Source: Welwitschia mirabilis (taxonomy: Eukaryota; Gnetophyta; Gnetopsida; Welwitschiales). From it: a stretch of DNA of 57,102 nucleotides. Below the pieces are notes generated by a model. That model was not told the DNA's origin and did no database searches. It saw only the letters and a program-made list of their open reading frames with translations. The translations under genes and the position numbers were made by a program. How positions within the stretch are numbered: position 1 is the first letter of the stretch; each line of letters opens with the position of its first letter. The stretch spans positions 266,209,896 through 266,266,997 of the forward strand of contig JBOZIK010000001.1 of the NCBI GenBank assembly GCA_051453625.1. Reading direction: 5' to 3'. Below are positions 36,257-47,310 of this stretch, in pieces.

Positions 36257-37323
36257 TGCAGTGCATATTTATAAAATATTTACATCCTAAGTAGAATCCT
36301 GTTAATCACAAATAATAATGCACAAACACAACACAGTAATATAGACAAGAGTGACCCAAATGTCATAATCCAGCGAAGGTCAAAATATGGAAATAAGAGA
36401 GTTGCTTTCAAGAGAGAAATACTATAACCTAAACTACAGGAATAACTTCCAATGCATGAAAATGAAATGAAACACACTTATGTAAGGCTAATCTAGGAAA
36501 AGGAAAGAACAATGCACCTAAACTATCCAAGCACAACCTTGACGAAGGTTTTCCTCATAACCTATATCATAAGAGAAATCGTTACCAGATCTCAAGCAAC
36601 ATAAACTATGAGGGAAAAGATCATTCACACATTGAAGCATAAAAAGAAATGTTTTATATTAGAAATCACATCATATCCGTGTTACAAAGTAACTGCATCT
36701 CAATGAAGGAAATGCTGCCTAACACGAATGAAATGTCTCTTTGAAATTACAGAATGATTCTCTAGCCCTTGAATCTCCTGTCACGAGAATATCAGGTGCA
36801 AATGAAGACAAGGAGGAGTTAAGGAGGAGACCTCTATTTATTGACTCAAAACATGAAACAAAACAAATAGAAAGATGTGAGTAAATCCTAATAGTTGTAT
36901 AGAAAGGAATTGGAATATAAGTGGCAAAAGTTAGGTAACATTCAGTGTGGGCATTACAATCAGTGTTATCCGGCTGGTTATTTAAATGATAAAGGAGACG
37001 ACGCCACCTTATGATCAAATCCACATTGGCTACCAGTTAGACCTTAGTCAACATCTAATTGATATGGTCATCTGTCCTATCATTCAGACAATGAGGTGGA
37101 AAATGATCTTCAATAAATATTCAATTAGTACATTATCCTTATTGTCTATAAGAAGTTATCATCAGAAATACAGATTATTCATATTTGCTCAGAATGCTTG
37201 TAATTTATCATAGAGATTGTATATTTCCATCCTTTTCATCATAGCTCTTCATTATCATGAAAACCAAGCATTTACCTATCTATTTACCTACAAAACAACT
37301 CAAAATACCCTATCCAATATATG
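36257..37323 (-). repeat. 5' LTR of Athila-type element B
   Basis: 1067 bp, aligned end to end with 18272-19337. It follows the primer-binding site on the minus strand. The left edge TGCAGTGC is the usual TG...CA-type end. The right edge is uncertain by about 10 bp because the flanking sequence TAAGGTGG resembles TAAGTTGG in element A. AATAT occurs at 18267-18271 and at 37316-37320, and TAATA at 18266-18270 and 37337-37341; either might be a target duplication, but AT-rich 5-mers are weak evidence. Confidence 0.83.
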
Positions 37324-37427
37324 TAAGGTGGTAGCCTAATAGTAAAGTATGCTTCCACATGCAAATATGATCATGTCCTCACCAATAATGATACTGTTGT
37401 CTTTAAAGAAAGTTTAAAAAAAAAAAG
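37324..37427 (+). mobile_element. Possible tRNA-derived SINE with poly(A) tail
   Basis: TAGCCTAATAG at 37332-37342 matches the Pol III A-box consensus exactly. A B-box-like GATCATGTC (8 of 9) begins 37 nt later at 37369. The unit ends in an A-rich tail TTTAAAAAAAAAAAG near 37412-37427. Total length is about 100 bp. It abuts the Athila LTR; no target duplication could be assigned. Confidence 0.4.
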
Positions 37428-39860
37428 TTAAATCATATTAGTGGGGCTTCCAAGGCGTTGGCTAGTTTTGGTAACATCAGCTATACACCCCCCTAAGGAG
37501 AGTACCATGTAATGTTGATATCCTAATTATACCTCAAACTTAGTAAATTTTAAAATTTTATTAAACATGAGACCGTTGATGATGAAATCCAAGTGGACCC
37601 TGCCACTGTGCCTTTGGCCTTTACTCAATATACCCTCGATTACCAAGGAATAAGAAATAATTTGAACCTTAGGGCATTTGGAATGTTTCTACTTAAGAAA
37701 AACATGATTCTCCATATAGCTCAAACTTAACAATTATTGTAGTTAAGACTAGACAGTAAGCTTAAGAATGTAGCATAAATCCTTACATAGATCCTTATCT
37801 ACGTAAGGTTTCCTGTGTCCACCAATAATTAAAACTTATTATGAGTAAAATAATTAAGTGTTTAAGGGGTGAAAGGTAAATTCCCTTAGNNNNNNNNNNN
37901 NNNNNNNNNNNNNNNNNNNNNNNNNNNNNNNNNNNNNNNNNNNNNNNNNNNNNNNNNNNNNNNNNNAAAGGAAAAAAAACACAAATAAAGAAGGGATTGA
38001 TTATGGTATAGTTAAGCTAAATAGATCTTGCTCATCATCCACCTCAGCTTAATCTATTCAAATCATAAAAATAGATTCAAGTCGAACAAAATTAAATCAA
38101 GAAATACAAATGTTAACTTGATTTGATAAGAGAGATTTGGCTTACAAGACCTCAAAAATACCAAAATCTTAAGAGAGAACTCAAAAGAAAGAAAAGAGAA
38201 GCTCAAAATCTAATTAAAAGAGCTCCAAAAATTAAATCAAGGAATCTTGCTTGGCGTACTAACTTGATTTAAGGATAAAATGGTGATTCTTAGGTTACAA
38301 AATTAAAAAAATACTCAAAAAATTTAAAAAAGAGCTTTAAATACTTAAAAATAAAGAAATGCACAAAAATATCCATGTGCACACAATAGAGTCAAAAGCT
38401 AGACAATGGCTAAGTAAACTGCATGTGAAAGAAAAAACTAAGAAATGGCTAAGTAATGATTTAGTAAAATTGCATGTGTGATAAAATAGAAAAGAGCTAA
38501 GCCAAACTCGAGCAATTTCACATGTGCACTGTATAAGCCCAAAAGATAAAACTAAAGCTTAGAATCATAAAATATGCACATACAAGTCATTCAAATCAAA
38601 AAAATAAAAATGGTTAAAAAACCACAGTGGTTGATTTCTTAGCTTTAGCAACCAGAGGCTAGGGCTTATAGTAAGAAACAATAAAATAGAGAAGAACATA
38701 AAGAAACAGTAGAATACATGGAGTACATCTCTAAACCGGCACATAGGATATTACAAACAAGAATATTTGTAATGTAGGAAATCCATTCTTTAGCTTGTAA
38801 TTCATTACTCAACTGTGAAATAACTAATACAAGTAGCCCAGACTATACTACCATGTCCCTAAATGAAATTTTTGGTAATACATTTAAACTAATAAGAATG
38901 GGATTATAAGGAATTTTTTAATTGTGCATTCGTTCTAGGCAAAGAAAATAGAATGAAAGATCACTCTATCATAATTTAAAGCTTTAAACAAAATTGTATG
39001 TATGTGGAATATGATATTAAATGAGGCATGATTCTCATTTGTGAAAGAAATAAGGTGACTAGATTATTCAATTACGTGTGGAATACGACTTGACAAACAA
39101 CACTAAAAAGTCATTGGAACTGTGGAATACCACTAAAGCTATGGTTTCATCCATCTTGTAAATTGTGAAAATTTCTTACCATGGGATGAAAAGGAAGTAA
39201 TACATTCAAATTTAACCAAATCATCATAGGTCGATCACCACAACATCCAATTACCAAATCATCATAGGTCAATCACCATAACATCCAATTACCAAATCAT
39301 TCAAATAACAGCTAGAGAAAGATGACAACTACTAATTAAAAAGTGAATAAAAACTTTCCTTCTTCTATTAAAACAACTTAAAAGTTAAAAATTATTGCAA
39401 CATTTGAATAAAAGTCAAAAAAATGTAGTGGTGCTGAGTAATAGTCATGTATGACACATGGTGATAGTAGGTAGATAATGACAAAAGAGTGATAAGAGAA
39501 AAGACCAATGTGATCTAAAAATAAAAAACTCCTTTGGAAATGTAGTCAATTCGGGTCAACCTTATAAAGAAACCACTCCAAACTAAAAACTTCAAAAATC
39601 AAAGTGAAAACTTTGAAAGAAGTTTTAAAGAAATATTTAAGAAAATTTAAAAAACTTTTTAAAAGGAAGGTGAAAGGGAAGCCCATAAGAAAGCCAAAAT
39701 GGACCCAAAATAGGCTTAAGAGGTCCAAAGAAGGTTCACAAATGCCTAAAAGAAGCTATAAAAAACTATAAAGAGGCTTAATAGAAGGCCCAAGAAATGG
39801 CCTAAGAAACTCTAAGATTCTAAGTAAAGATGGAGGCCATAAGAAGCTCAAAGAATGTCT
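37428..39860 (-). mobile_element. 5' untranslated region of the copia element, distal part
   Basis: No coding motif. The region right of the 77-N gap (37890-37966) contains the same landmarks as 17827-18271 (GGTATAGTTA near 38004, AGATCTTGCTCATCATCCAC near 38023, AATCTTGCTTGG near 38250), so it continues that repeat array across the Athila insertion. It leads to the primer-binding site at 39861-39877. The total leader of about 2.9 kb is long for copia, so other insertions may be hidden in it. 37428-37890 is unassigned. Confidence 0.5.
39215..39300. repeat. 38-bp tandem repeat, 2.3 copies
   Basis: ACCAAATCATCATAGGTCGA... (39215-39252) is followed by a near-identical unit (39253-39290; 2 differences) and a 10-bp start of a third. 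Non-coding. Confidence 0.85.
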
Positions 39861-39877
39861 TCAAACCTTTGATACCA
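39861..39877 (-). promoter_or_regulatory. Primer-binding site of the copia element (initiator-Met type)
   Basis: Read on the minus strand, TGGTATCAAAGGTTTGA; the family site is TGGTATCAGAGC. Two bases (39878-39879) separate it from the LTR edge at 39880. It shows that the LTR to the right is the 5' LTR of a minus-strand element. Confidence 0.65.
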
Positions 39878-39879
39878 TT

Positions 39880-40035
39880 TATTGGGAATTAAATGAGCAA
39901 GAATAGAGCAAAAAATTTTCTCAAAATTAAGATTTATTTCTCCATTTTATTTATTACAATAAAGTGCTTACTCTTAAAGGCAAGCATACCATATAACCAT
40001 AGTGCACATATAAGCCTTAAGACTTCTAAGAAATT
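39880..40035 (-). repeat. 5' LTR of the copia element (right end lost or diverged)
   Basis: It matches the LTR at 13213 from its first base (TATTGGGAATTAAATGAG, ATTTCTCCAT, TTATTACAATAAA, GCACATATAAG). Similarity fades after about 40035, while the 3' LTR extends some 300 bp further in its own copy. No target duplication matching the left side was found. Confidence 0.6.
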
Positions 40036-43000
40036 ATATGATTTTAACACTAATAAAATCTCTTCCAATTTAAACAAATGAAAAGTTAAAAATCTCATAA
40101 TGGTTGAGAAATACTTAGTGTATAAAAGTATTTTGTATAGTATTCATATCTATGGTTTTTTTTATTGGGTTCTTGTTGCTTTTATAGTGAAATAAAAATT
40201 TACTTCATAATTTCATATGATCAGAGTATAGTGATAGATAAAAATTTCATAGAATTGTATAAAGAAGTTATTTCTTATCTAAGAAAGATGAAGGTTTGTG
40301 TCTTTTTAACTACTTTCTACAAGGTATCTCCATCCATAGTAAGTACTTAGTTGACTGTTTTTACTCCATTAATGATGGTATAACTTAGTTCTTAAATGAT
40401 TGAGAACTACTTATTCAAAGAACAGACCAAGTTAGAAAGGTATCTATCCTGTTAACTAGTTTCTATCTCTAATGGATGTTAACATTTGAGGATTTATTAT
40501 CTTATAAAAAAGTCTAAATTAAATGGAAACTTAGTTATAAAAAAAATGTTTAGAACAAATTTTCTATGTAGAACACTATAGTTTCTTCTATAAGATTGCC
40601 ATTAGCAACTCATTGGTTTAACAATGGTGTGATCTTTCTTTTACCTCTTTACTTAAATAATCAATTAATTTCATGAAAAACCTTTGAATAACTCTAAGGT
40701 GGTTTAAATATCTGATGCAAAAAAAAAAAAGAACTTTATTTCACAAATTTATAATGTAATTTAAGTTCAATATAGTTATACTTTACTCAAAAATCAATAT
40801 ATTAAAAAGATGATAGTCCTTTTCTATGCTTATAAAGAGTGAGAAAGAAAAATGGGACCCAATGGAAGGGGGTTGGGATTTCTGGGTGGATCATTTTAAA
40901 GGCATTATTCATTAAGGATTATTATGATAAATTATGATATACCTCAGAATCAGAGAAATGATAGATATTAAGAGCTTAAAGCTTATAGAACTTACCTACT
41001 TTACTAAAAGAAATTACTTTTTGGATTTTTTAAAAAATCAAAGTTTACATATTAGTACAAGATTCTCCATATGGGATTTATAGCTACAATTATCCTTTTT
41101 CTAAAATAGTGAACATATTTTTCAACATTGCTTCATTGATTTTTTTATATCCTAACATGCTTAAAATATTGGTTTTCCGACCCTTTTAAGGATTTCATTC
41201 AGATTAGAAGCATATTCATCTTAGAGATATATTAAATCTTTTAAGGAATTACTTATTCCTTTGAAAATGTTTTAGACCTTGCATGATCAATGAAATTTGA
41301 AAACATAAATGTAATAATATTTTTTAAAGAATCGATAAATTTACTTTTCTAGGTATAAGATATAAGACTTTTATTTTTCAAATTATTTCTTTTTAGATTC
41401 ATACTTAGATGGTGAAAATACAATTAGAGATTAATTATCACCTCTAGTTATTAGATAATTTGTTAGATGGGCCTTGCTTAGTGTTAAATATGCCTTCTTA
41501 AAACTTTATTATTCCACAAAATATCCTTTTTATTTAGATCTTCTTATGAGCCCTTGCATCACCTTTAAATAGTATATAGAGCAAAGGTTATAAGAGTAGT
41601 TTGTACCACTTGAGGATCATGCAACAAATGATTATTAGAGCTTTGTTGTTAATTTTTAGAAGTCTGTCTTTGGTTGTGATGATATATTTCCTAATCCCAG
41701 GAAATTTTTTGGTAGTTTTTTTAATCACTATAACCTTCTCATAAGCTTCGTAATCTTGTACTTGCTATGTATTTTGGATACTTTTGAAGGTTAATTATTC
41801 ATCTCTTAGGCATACATCAATGAATTATTTCTTCACTTATTAATTATACTTGTAATCTTAGCACATGACACATACTAGTATAGGGTACAACACAAATGTC
41901 ATAAACTAGTAAATCAAACAAAAGAATGTTGGAATATTAATTAATTTAAATATTTTTAATAAATAAAGAAGAGAATTAGTAATATAATTGATGGGATGGA
42001 ATGTGATGCAATGGAAATGAGCATGCAAAAAAATGGAAATGAAATGTCCTAAATGTAATCAACTAATCAATTTACTCACTTGTCCTCATCTAGAAGCCCT
42101 TATACTATATATCAAAATCAGATTCAATCTAGAATAACATTAAATTGATGTTAACATAAAACAAAAGAAATATAGAGAGAGATAATTTTGAGAAAAAAAC
42201 ATACTTTATTTTATCACTCAATTTTACTTCAAATACATTCACTTACAAAGAGCAGTCCCTTTATGAAGAAAACATAGCTCAATACCAAGCATAAATTTAA
42301 CAAGAAGATGAATCTTTTACTTAAAATGCTTCAATATCATAATCTTCTTTACTGTAAAGAATGATGAATAAATGGAATACTTAAGGGGATTTCCATAGGT
42401 TTGAATAGGTAGTAGGCAGATGCTTATAGTTATTTACAGTATTGTAATCAATGGGGAATGGTTACAATATAAATGTAGTAATAGATGGAATGAATTACAG
42501 TAACATCACTAAACTAGTATTTGTCTAGATAATATAAGGGGATGACGTATCTAAATATTCATATTTAACAATTTACTAATGCCCTACCATATTAGCCTCT
42601 TTAAATCTTTTCAGAATGTGGTCTATCTCCTACCTTTATTTGAACAACTAGGAGGTGGATGAAGGTTCAAAATCCACTTTTTAACCTTCAAACAACCTTG
42701 ATTTAATTGTCAGAGTAAGATTCTAGCCCCAATTCATTAAAAACATCTCTAAGACATCCTTATATCTGAGAATCACTACAAAGGTAATTGCTTAAGAGGT
42801 TGCCATGCTATCAGACCTTGTCATTATTTCATCACTTATCTATTAAAGATCTACCTATGCAGTCATGATGGATTGAAATGTTAAGAACTATCCTTTTTTA
42901 ATTATCTGTGATAATGAGTCAACTTTTGCTATAATCGCATTGAAAACCTATCAAATGGCCTAAAACATACTCTAGTAATAATGTTAAATACGACCAATTT

Positions 43001-45090
43001 ATCCTTGTAACATTAATATCAATATAATTTTCAAGGTTCAACACCTAGCTACCTCCTATTTAAACAAGATAATGTTTTCCTACTAAACAAAAATAATTGA
43101 CTTTGATAAATGAAATGATATAAAATTTTCAATTTTTTATTTTATTTTATAAAAGCATATAGAATTAGAAGTGACAAGTTCATATGAATATTACATATGC
43201 AAGTTTGACAAGTTTGTATAAAAATTACGTATGCAAGTTTAATAGATTAAATTTTCCTTTGTATTTATATGTTGAATAAAAGGTGTAAATCATAAGACAA
43301 CATATTGATAAGAATAACTAGGTAGTGAAAAGTATTTAATACCTAATCTTAAATAGTTGGAACATATTGTAAAAGTAAATAAAACTTTAAATAGATTATA
43401 ATAAAATATTAATGAAAAATGTCATAAAATTATGGGATGAGTAGAATAAGAATTCCAGGTAATACATATTAGGAATTAATCTATATTTACTCATGAAACA
43501 AGTACAACACAAAATATTTTTGTAACTTGTATGAACAACTAATTAGAACTAATCAAATTTAATTAACAATTATTATGAATAAAAACAATGATTTAAAATC
43601 ATTTAAAAGTAATTATAATCAAGTTAATTAATATTTTAACTTGTATCATGTACATATTTTTTGCCCTTATTTCTCTTCTTATCTCTTGATCATTTTTCTT
43701 TGTCTTCTTCTTTTAAGCTTTCTTAAAGCTTTAATTGTAATTATGAGCCCAATCTTAGGCTTTTTGATTATTAATAGTTGTGTGTTAAACTAATTTATTT
43801 GTATCTTCTTGTGTTTCCATTTCTACTTTTGTATTAAAGAGAGAATGAGGGCTTGTTTACTCACTTAGGTCGCTACTATTGTAGTCATAGATTGGGGTTG
43901 ATCTTTACTTATGTAATTCTCCCTTCCAAATAAAAAAGATAAATCCTCATTTCTCATTAACATAAGCACATACTTAATTTACATAGATCTGGATGGTGCT
44001 ACACCTCCTAATTATGTATTGATGATAAATCAAATTATAAACAAAGTCAATTAATATAGTTAATGTTTCATTGTCAGAATTCTATGATCCTTGAGGCTTA
44101 GAATTATAAATAAGTGAAGTTTCACAAAAAAATAAAAAGATCATATAAAAAGACTTGAAACACATCAACAAAAAGATGATCAAGTATCTCTGGATGGAAG
44201 ACTAAGCAATGCAGTAGGTAGACTACTATGGAATAGTAATTAATTAACTATCTTAAACTAGATAAAGTATTTCTTTATATATGGTCAATCAAACATGAAC
44301 TAGGGTTGACTAGCTAAGAAATCAATTAGTCTCTGACAAAGGGTTGACTAAAAATAAAATAGATACTAAAAACTAAAGACTATAAGTGATAGTTGAAGAT
44401 ATATTGTAATTATATTTTTAGCTAATGTAGTTTTTCATGATTATTTTAGATTAACCAAATAGTTAAAAACTATGTAATAATGATGTGAAATAGTCATAAA
44501 TATAATTCCTATATAATTGAAGCATTGCTGCACGTCCAAACAATTTTTGATCACCTTTATTTCTCATAAGCTAAAAAGGCATAACTAATCCTTCCTTTAT
44601 TATTATCTATTCTCATATATTATTATCATTTAAATAGTGATTAAATAACCCTTTATAATACATTTCAAAACTCAGGATTACCATAAAATCCCATTTATAT
44701 GAGCTAAAGACTACTAAAAATTATTTCTTGAGTATCGAAGTAGCAATATGTAATAAAGAAGAAACCAAGATTATTTCTCTACTTTTTCACTTGTTCTTTT
44801 CACTAGTATTGCTGATTTTTATTTGTTTCAGTATTAAGCATTATCTAATTAAACTTCATTAGTTGTGTTCCATACTAAACTATGTTTACTTATTTATAGT
44901 AGAGATAAATTATTTTAAAAAATGAATAATAAAGTTCTTCAATTATCTTATTTAATCCTCCCCTATAGGATAATTGGTTTTAAAAATTTGTATTAGAGTA
45001 GTTTATTAAAAGTTTTTATTATTATAAGCATGATTAAATTAATAAAAAATGAAGGAAAACTAATTAATCACCAACCTTACTTTAGTGGAT
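40036..45090. other. AT-rich region with no recognisable gene
   Basis: No supported protein motif on either strand and no open frame of note. It holds A-runs (near 40720), the short tandem repeat at 43173-43240, and may include the decayed 5' part of the copia gag relic that follows. Confidence 0.45.
43173..43240. repeat. 34-bp tandem duplication
   Basis: GACAAGTTCATATGAATATT... (43173-43206) is followed directly by GACAAGTTTGTATAAAAATT... (43207-43240); both end ATGCAAGTTT. Non-coding. Confidence 0.8.
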
Positions 45091-45099
45091 ATAACTCTC

Positions 45100-47150
45100 A
45101 GTTTAGAAGTTAAGAATGCAAGTATTCATTAAGGCCATAAGCTTTGATTGATGGACAATCATTAAAGAAGGATGTAAACCTCCAAAGAACTAAAGACAAT
45201 CTATGGCATTGAGATGATAGTGGTTAAAGAAAGAAACAAATGAGAAAATAGAAATAAGAACAATATCATGTCAAACAAAAAGACTAGAAATGAAATCTAT
45301 AATGGATTAAATCTAGAAGACTATAAGAAGTAAGAAATTTTACTATTACTAAATACATATGGGATTAGTTACATATAAAGGACTAAATCAAATCAAGAAG
45401 ACAAAGAATAAAATGATATAAATCAATTCAAGAAACTTTAGAATAAGATAATGAGATCTTTACTAATTTTAATAACAAATTCATGAACATTATGAATGAG
45501 GAGGATTAGACAAGCATATTTCCCCAAAGCCTATGGAAACAAAGTACTATTAGTAGAAGATACAAATAACTTTGATAACATCCAGTTAGAAAAATTAGTA
45601 AGTTATAATTTCATTTTTTAATGAAGGCATCTTCATCAAAGTAACAAAAGGAAAAGGTATTAAACTAAATGCAAACTAAAATTCAATTTTGTAAATCTAG
45701 AAATGATAGTTCTAGTTCATTCTTATTATATTTTTACTTGGATTTAGATGAGGAACTTACCTTATTTATTATAAAGTTCAAGAAAATGGTTGTAGAAATG
45801 AAGAGCAGAGACAACATGGATTATGTGAGAAAGGATTAAGGTGAAAAATCATCAAAATTTAAAGTTAAGTTAAGGGAGAAAATCATTCGGTGATATTGTT
45901 ATAAAGGATTTAAACATATTACTATCAAATGTACAAACAACAAAATAAAGAAGTATTTATAAAAAATGAATAAGAAGTGAATGTTTCTGGTTATGATATT
46001 CAAACTAATTTAGATTGTGAAGAAGAACAAAATAATAAATGATTAGAATTAATGGCATTTACTTCTAATAACTTTTCCTTTTTATCCACATTGGATGATG
46101 ATTTTGATATATGTAGCCCTTATGAGCATGAGTTAGAGAACTTTTTAGATCTTTTAGGAGGTAAGAAAAATGGTAATAGTATATGTGATAATGATAAGTA
46201 ATGTTGATTCTCCAATTTCAATGGAGAATAAAGGATGACAAGGATAAGTAAGTGGAAGATGAAGAAGTATATGAGAATGCTATTGAGGAGGTTTGTGATG
46301 AAATTCATAAAGAGAGTAAGAATCTATTAAAATAGAATTCACTTCTCAAAAAGGACATTAGCAAATTTAAATAAGAAAATATGCTAACCTCATGCCAACT
46401 AGATAAAACAAGAGAAAAGGTAATACAATAAATGTCATGCTATGAGAAAGATATCAAATATTTTCAAGAGTTATCAAAGTAAGAGAGAAGGAATGTAAGT
46501 GATTATTAAATAAAATTAATGAACTATATAATATTATTTTAAAGTTTTTATAGAAAATAATACTTCTGATAAAATGGTTATAAGACAAAAGACACTTACT
46601 TCCAAAAGTGGCTTGGGATATGTGTCTTCTCACCTTCTTCCTCTTAAACATTCTTAGCTGCATAATCTACAAAGTTTTTCTTTACTTTTAGTGATAAAGT
46701 ATTATCTATTAAAAACTTCAAATAAGATGATGTTCAATCCTACTTGTCCAATATTAAATTTAGAAAATAATAAAGGGTATTTAATTTGTCATTTTTGCAA
46801 TATTTTTGGTTACATGAAGTTAACTTATCATTATAGTAAATCGTTTCTAAAATTTGGTAATTTGATAGCATTCCAATTGATTCATAATAAATCTTATTTT
46901 AATATAAGATGGAGTAATGGTAGAAATAGTAAAATTTTATTAATTTATAGTTCATATTGATTGCCATTATTATTTTTATATTGGTTGTTTAAGACACATG
47001 ATAGAAGACACAAGTAGATTTATAAATGATAACATGCAAAAATTGACATTTACATCACAATATCCAAGCCATGTTAGCATACTTAATTAATTATTATGAC
47101 ATTGTTATGCATATATTATGTTTAAGACTATCAAAATTTAGTTTTACTAA
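45100..47150 (+). pseudogene. Ty1/copia gag relic (plus strand)
   Basis: Read through stops, 45500-45600 gives PKAYGNKVLLVEDTNNFDNI and QLEKLVSYNF. This corresponds to the plant copia Gag block that follows the LRSLP motif (usually PK.W..KV.AI.EA.DL..L..EEL). Then LLYFYLDLDEELTLFIIKFK (about 45720-45780) resembles the EDEDLALL.RKFKKF block. The frame 46691-46960 has CHFCNIFGYMKLTYH, a zinc-knuckle remnant (usual C-x2-C-x4-H-x4-C) in which the His and last Cys are both Tyr. The order fits a Gag polypeptide. It is non-functional. The 47311-55832 element lies immediately to the right, possibly inserted into it. Confidence 0.5.
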
Positions 47151-47305
47151 TAATTTCCTCAAGACTATCATTTTGTAGGACATTAGCCTGATTTGGAGCA
47201 AGGTGGTAGAAGATGGAGGTGTGCTAAGCAACTTAGGTGGCAGTGCCAGTTTTAAGAATGATAGTATGGATTACAATGCCTAGAATAGATCAATACTAAT
47301 GTTCT

Positions 47306-47310
47306 TGAGC
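47306..47310 (+). repeat. Target-site duplication, left copy (TGAGC)
   Basis: The 5 bp before the LTR start are TGAGC, identical to the 5 bp after the LTR end at 55833-55837. A perfect 5-bp duplication is the usual signature of Ty3/gypsy and Ty1/copia integration. Confidence 0.85.
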
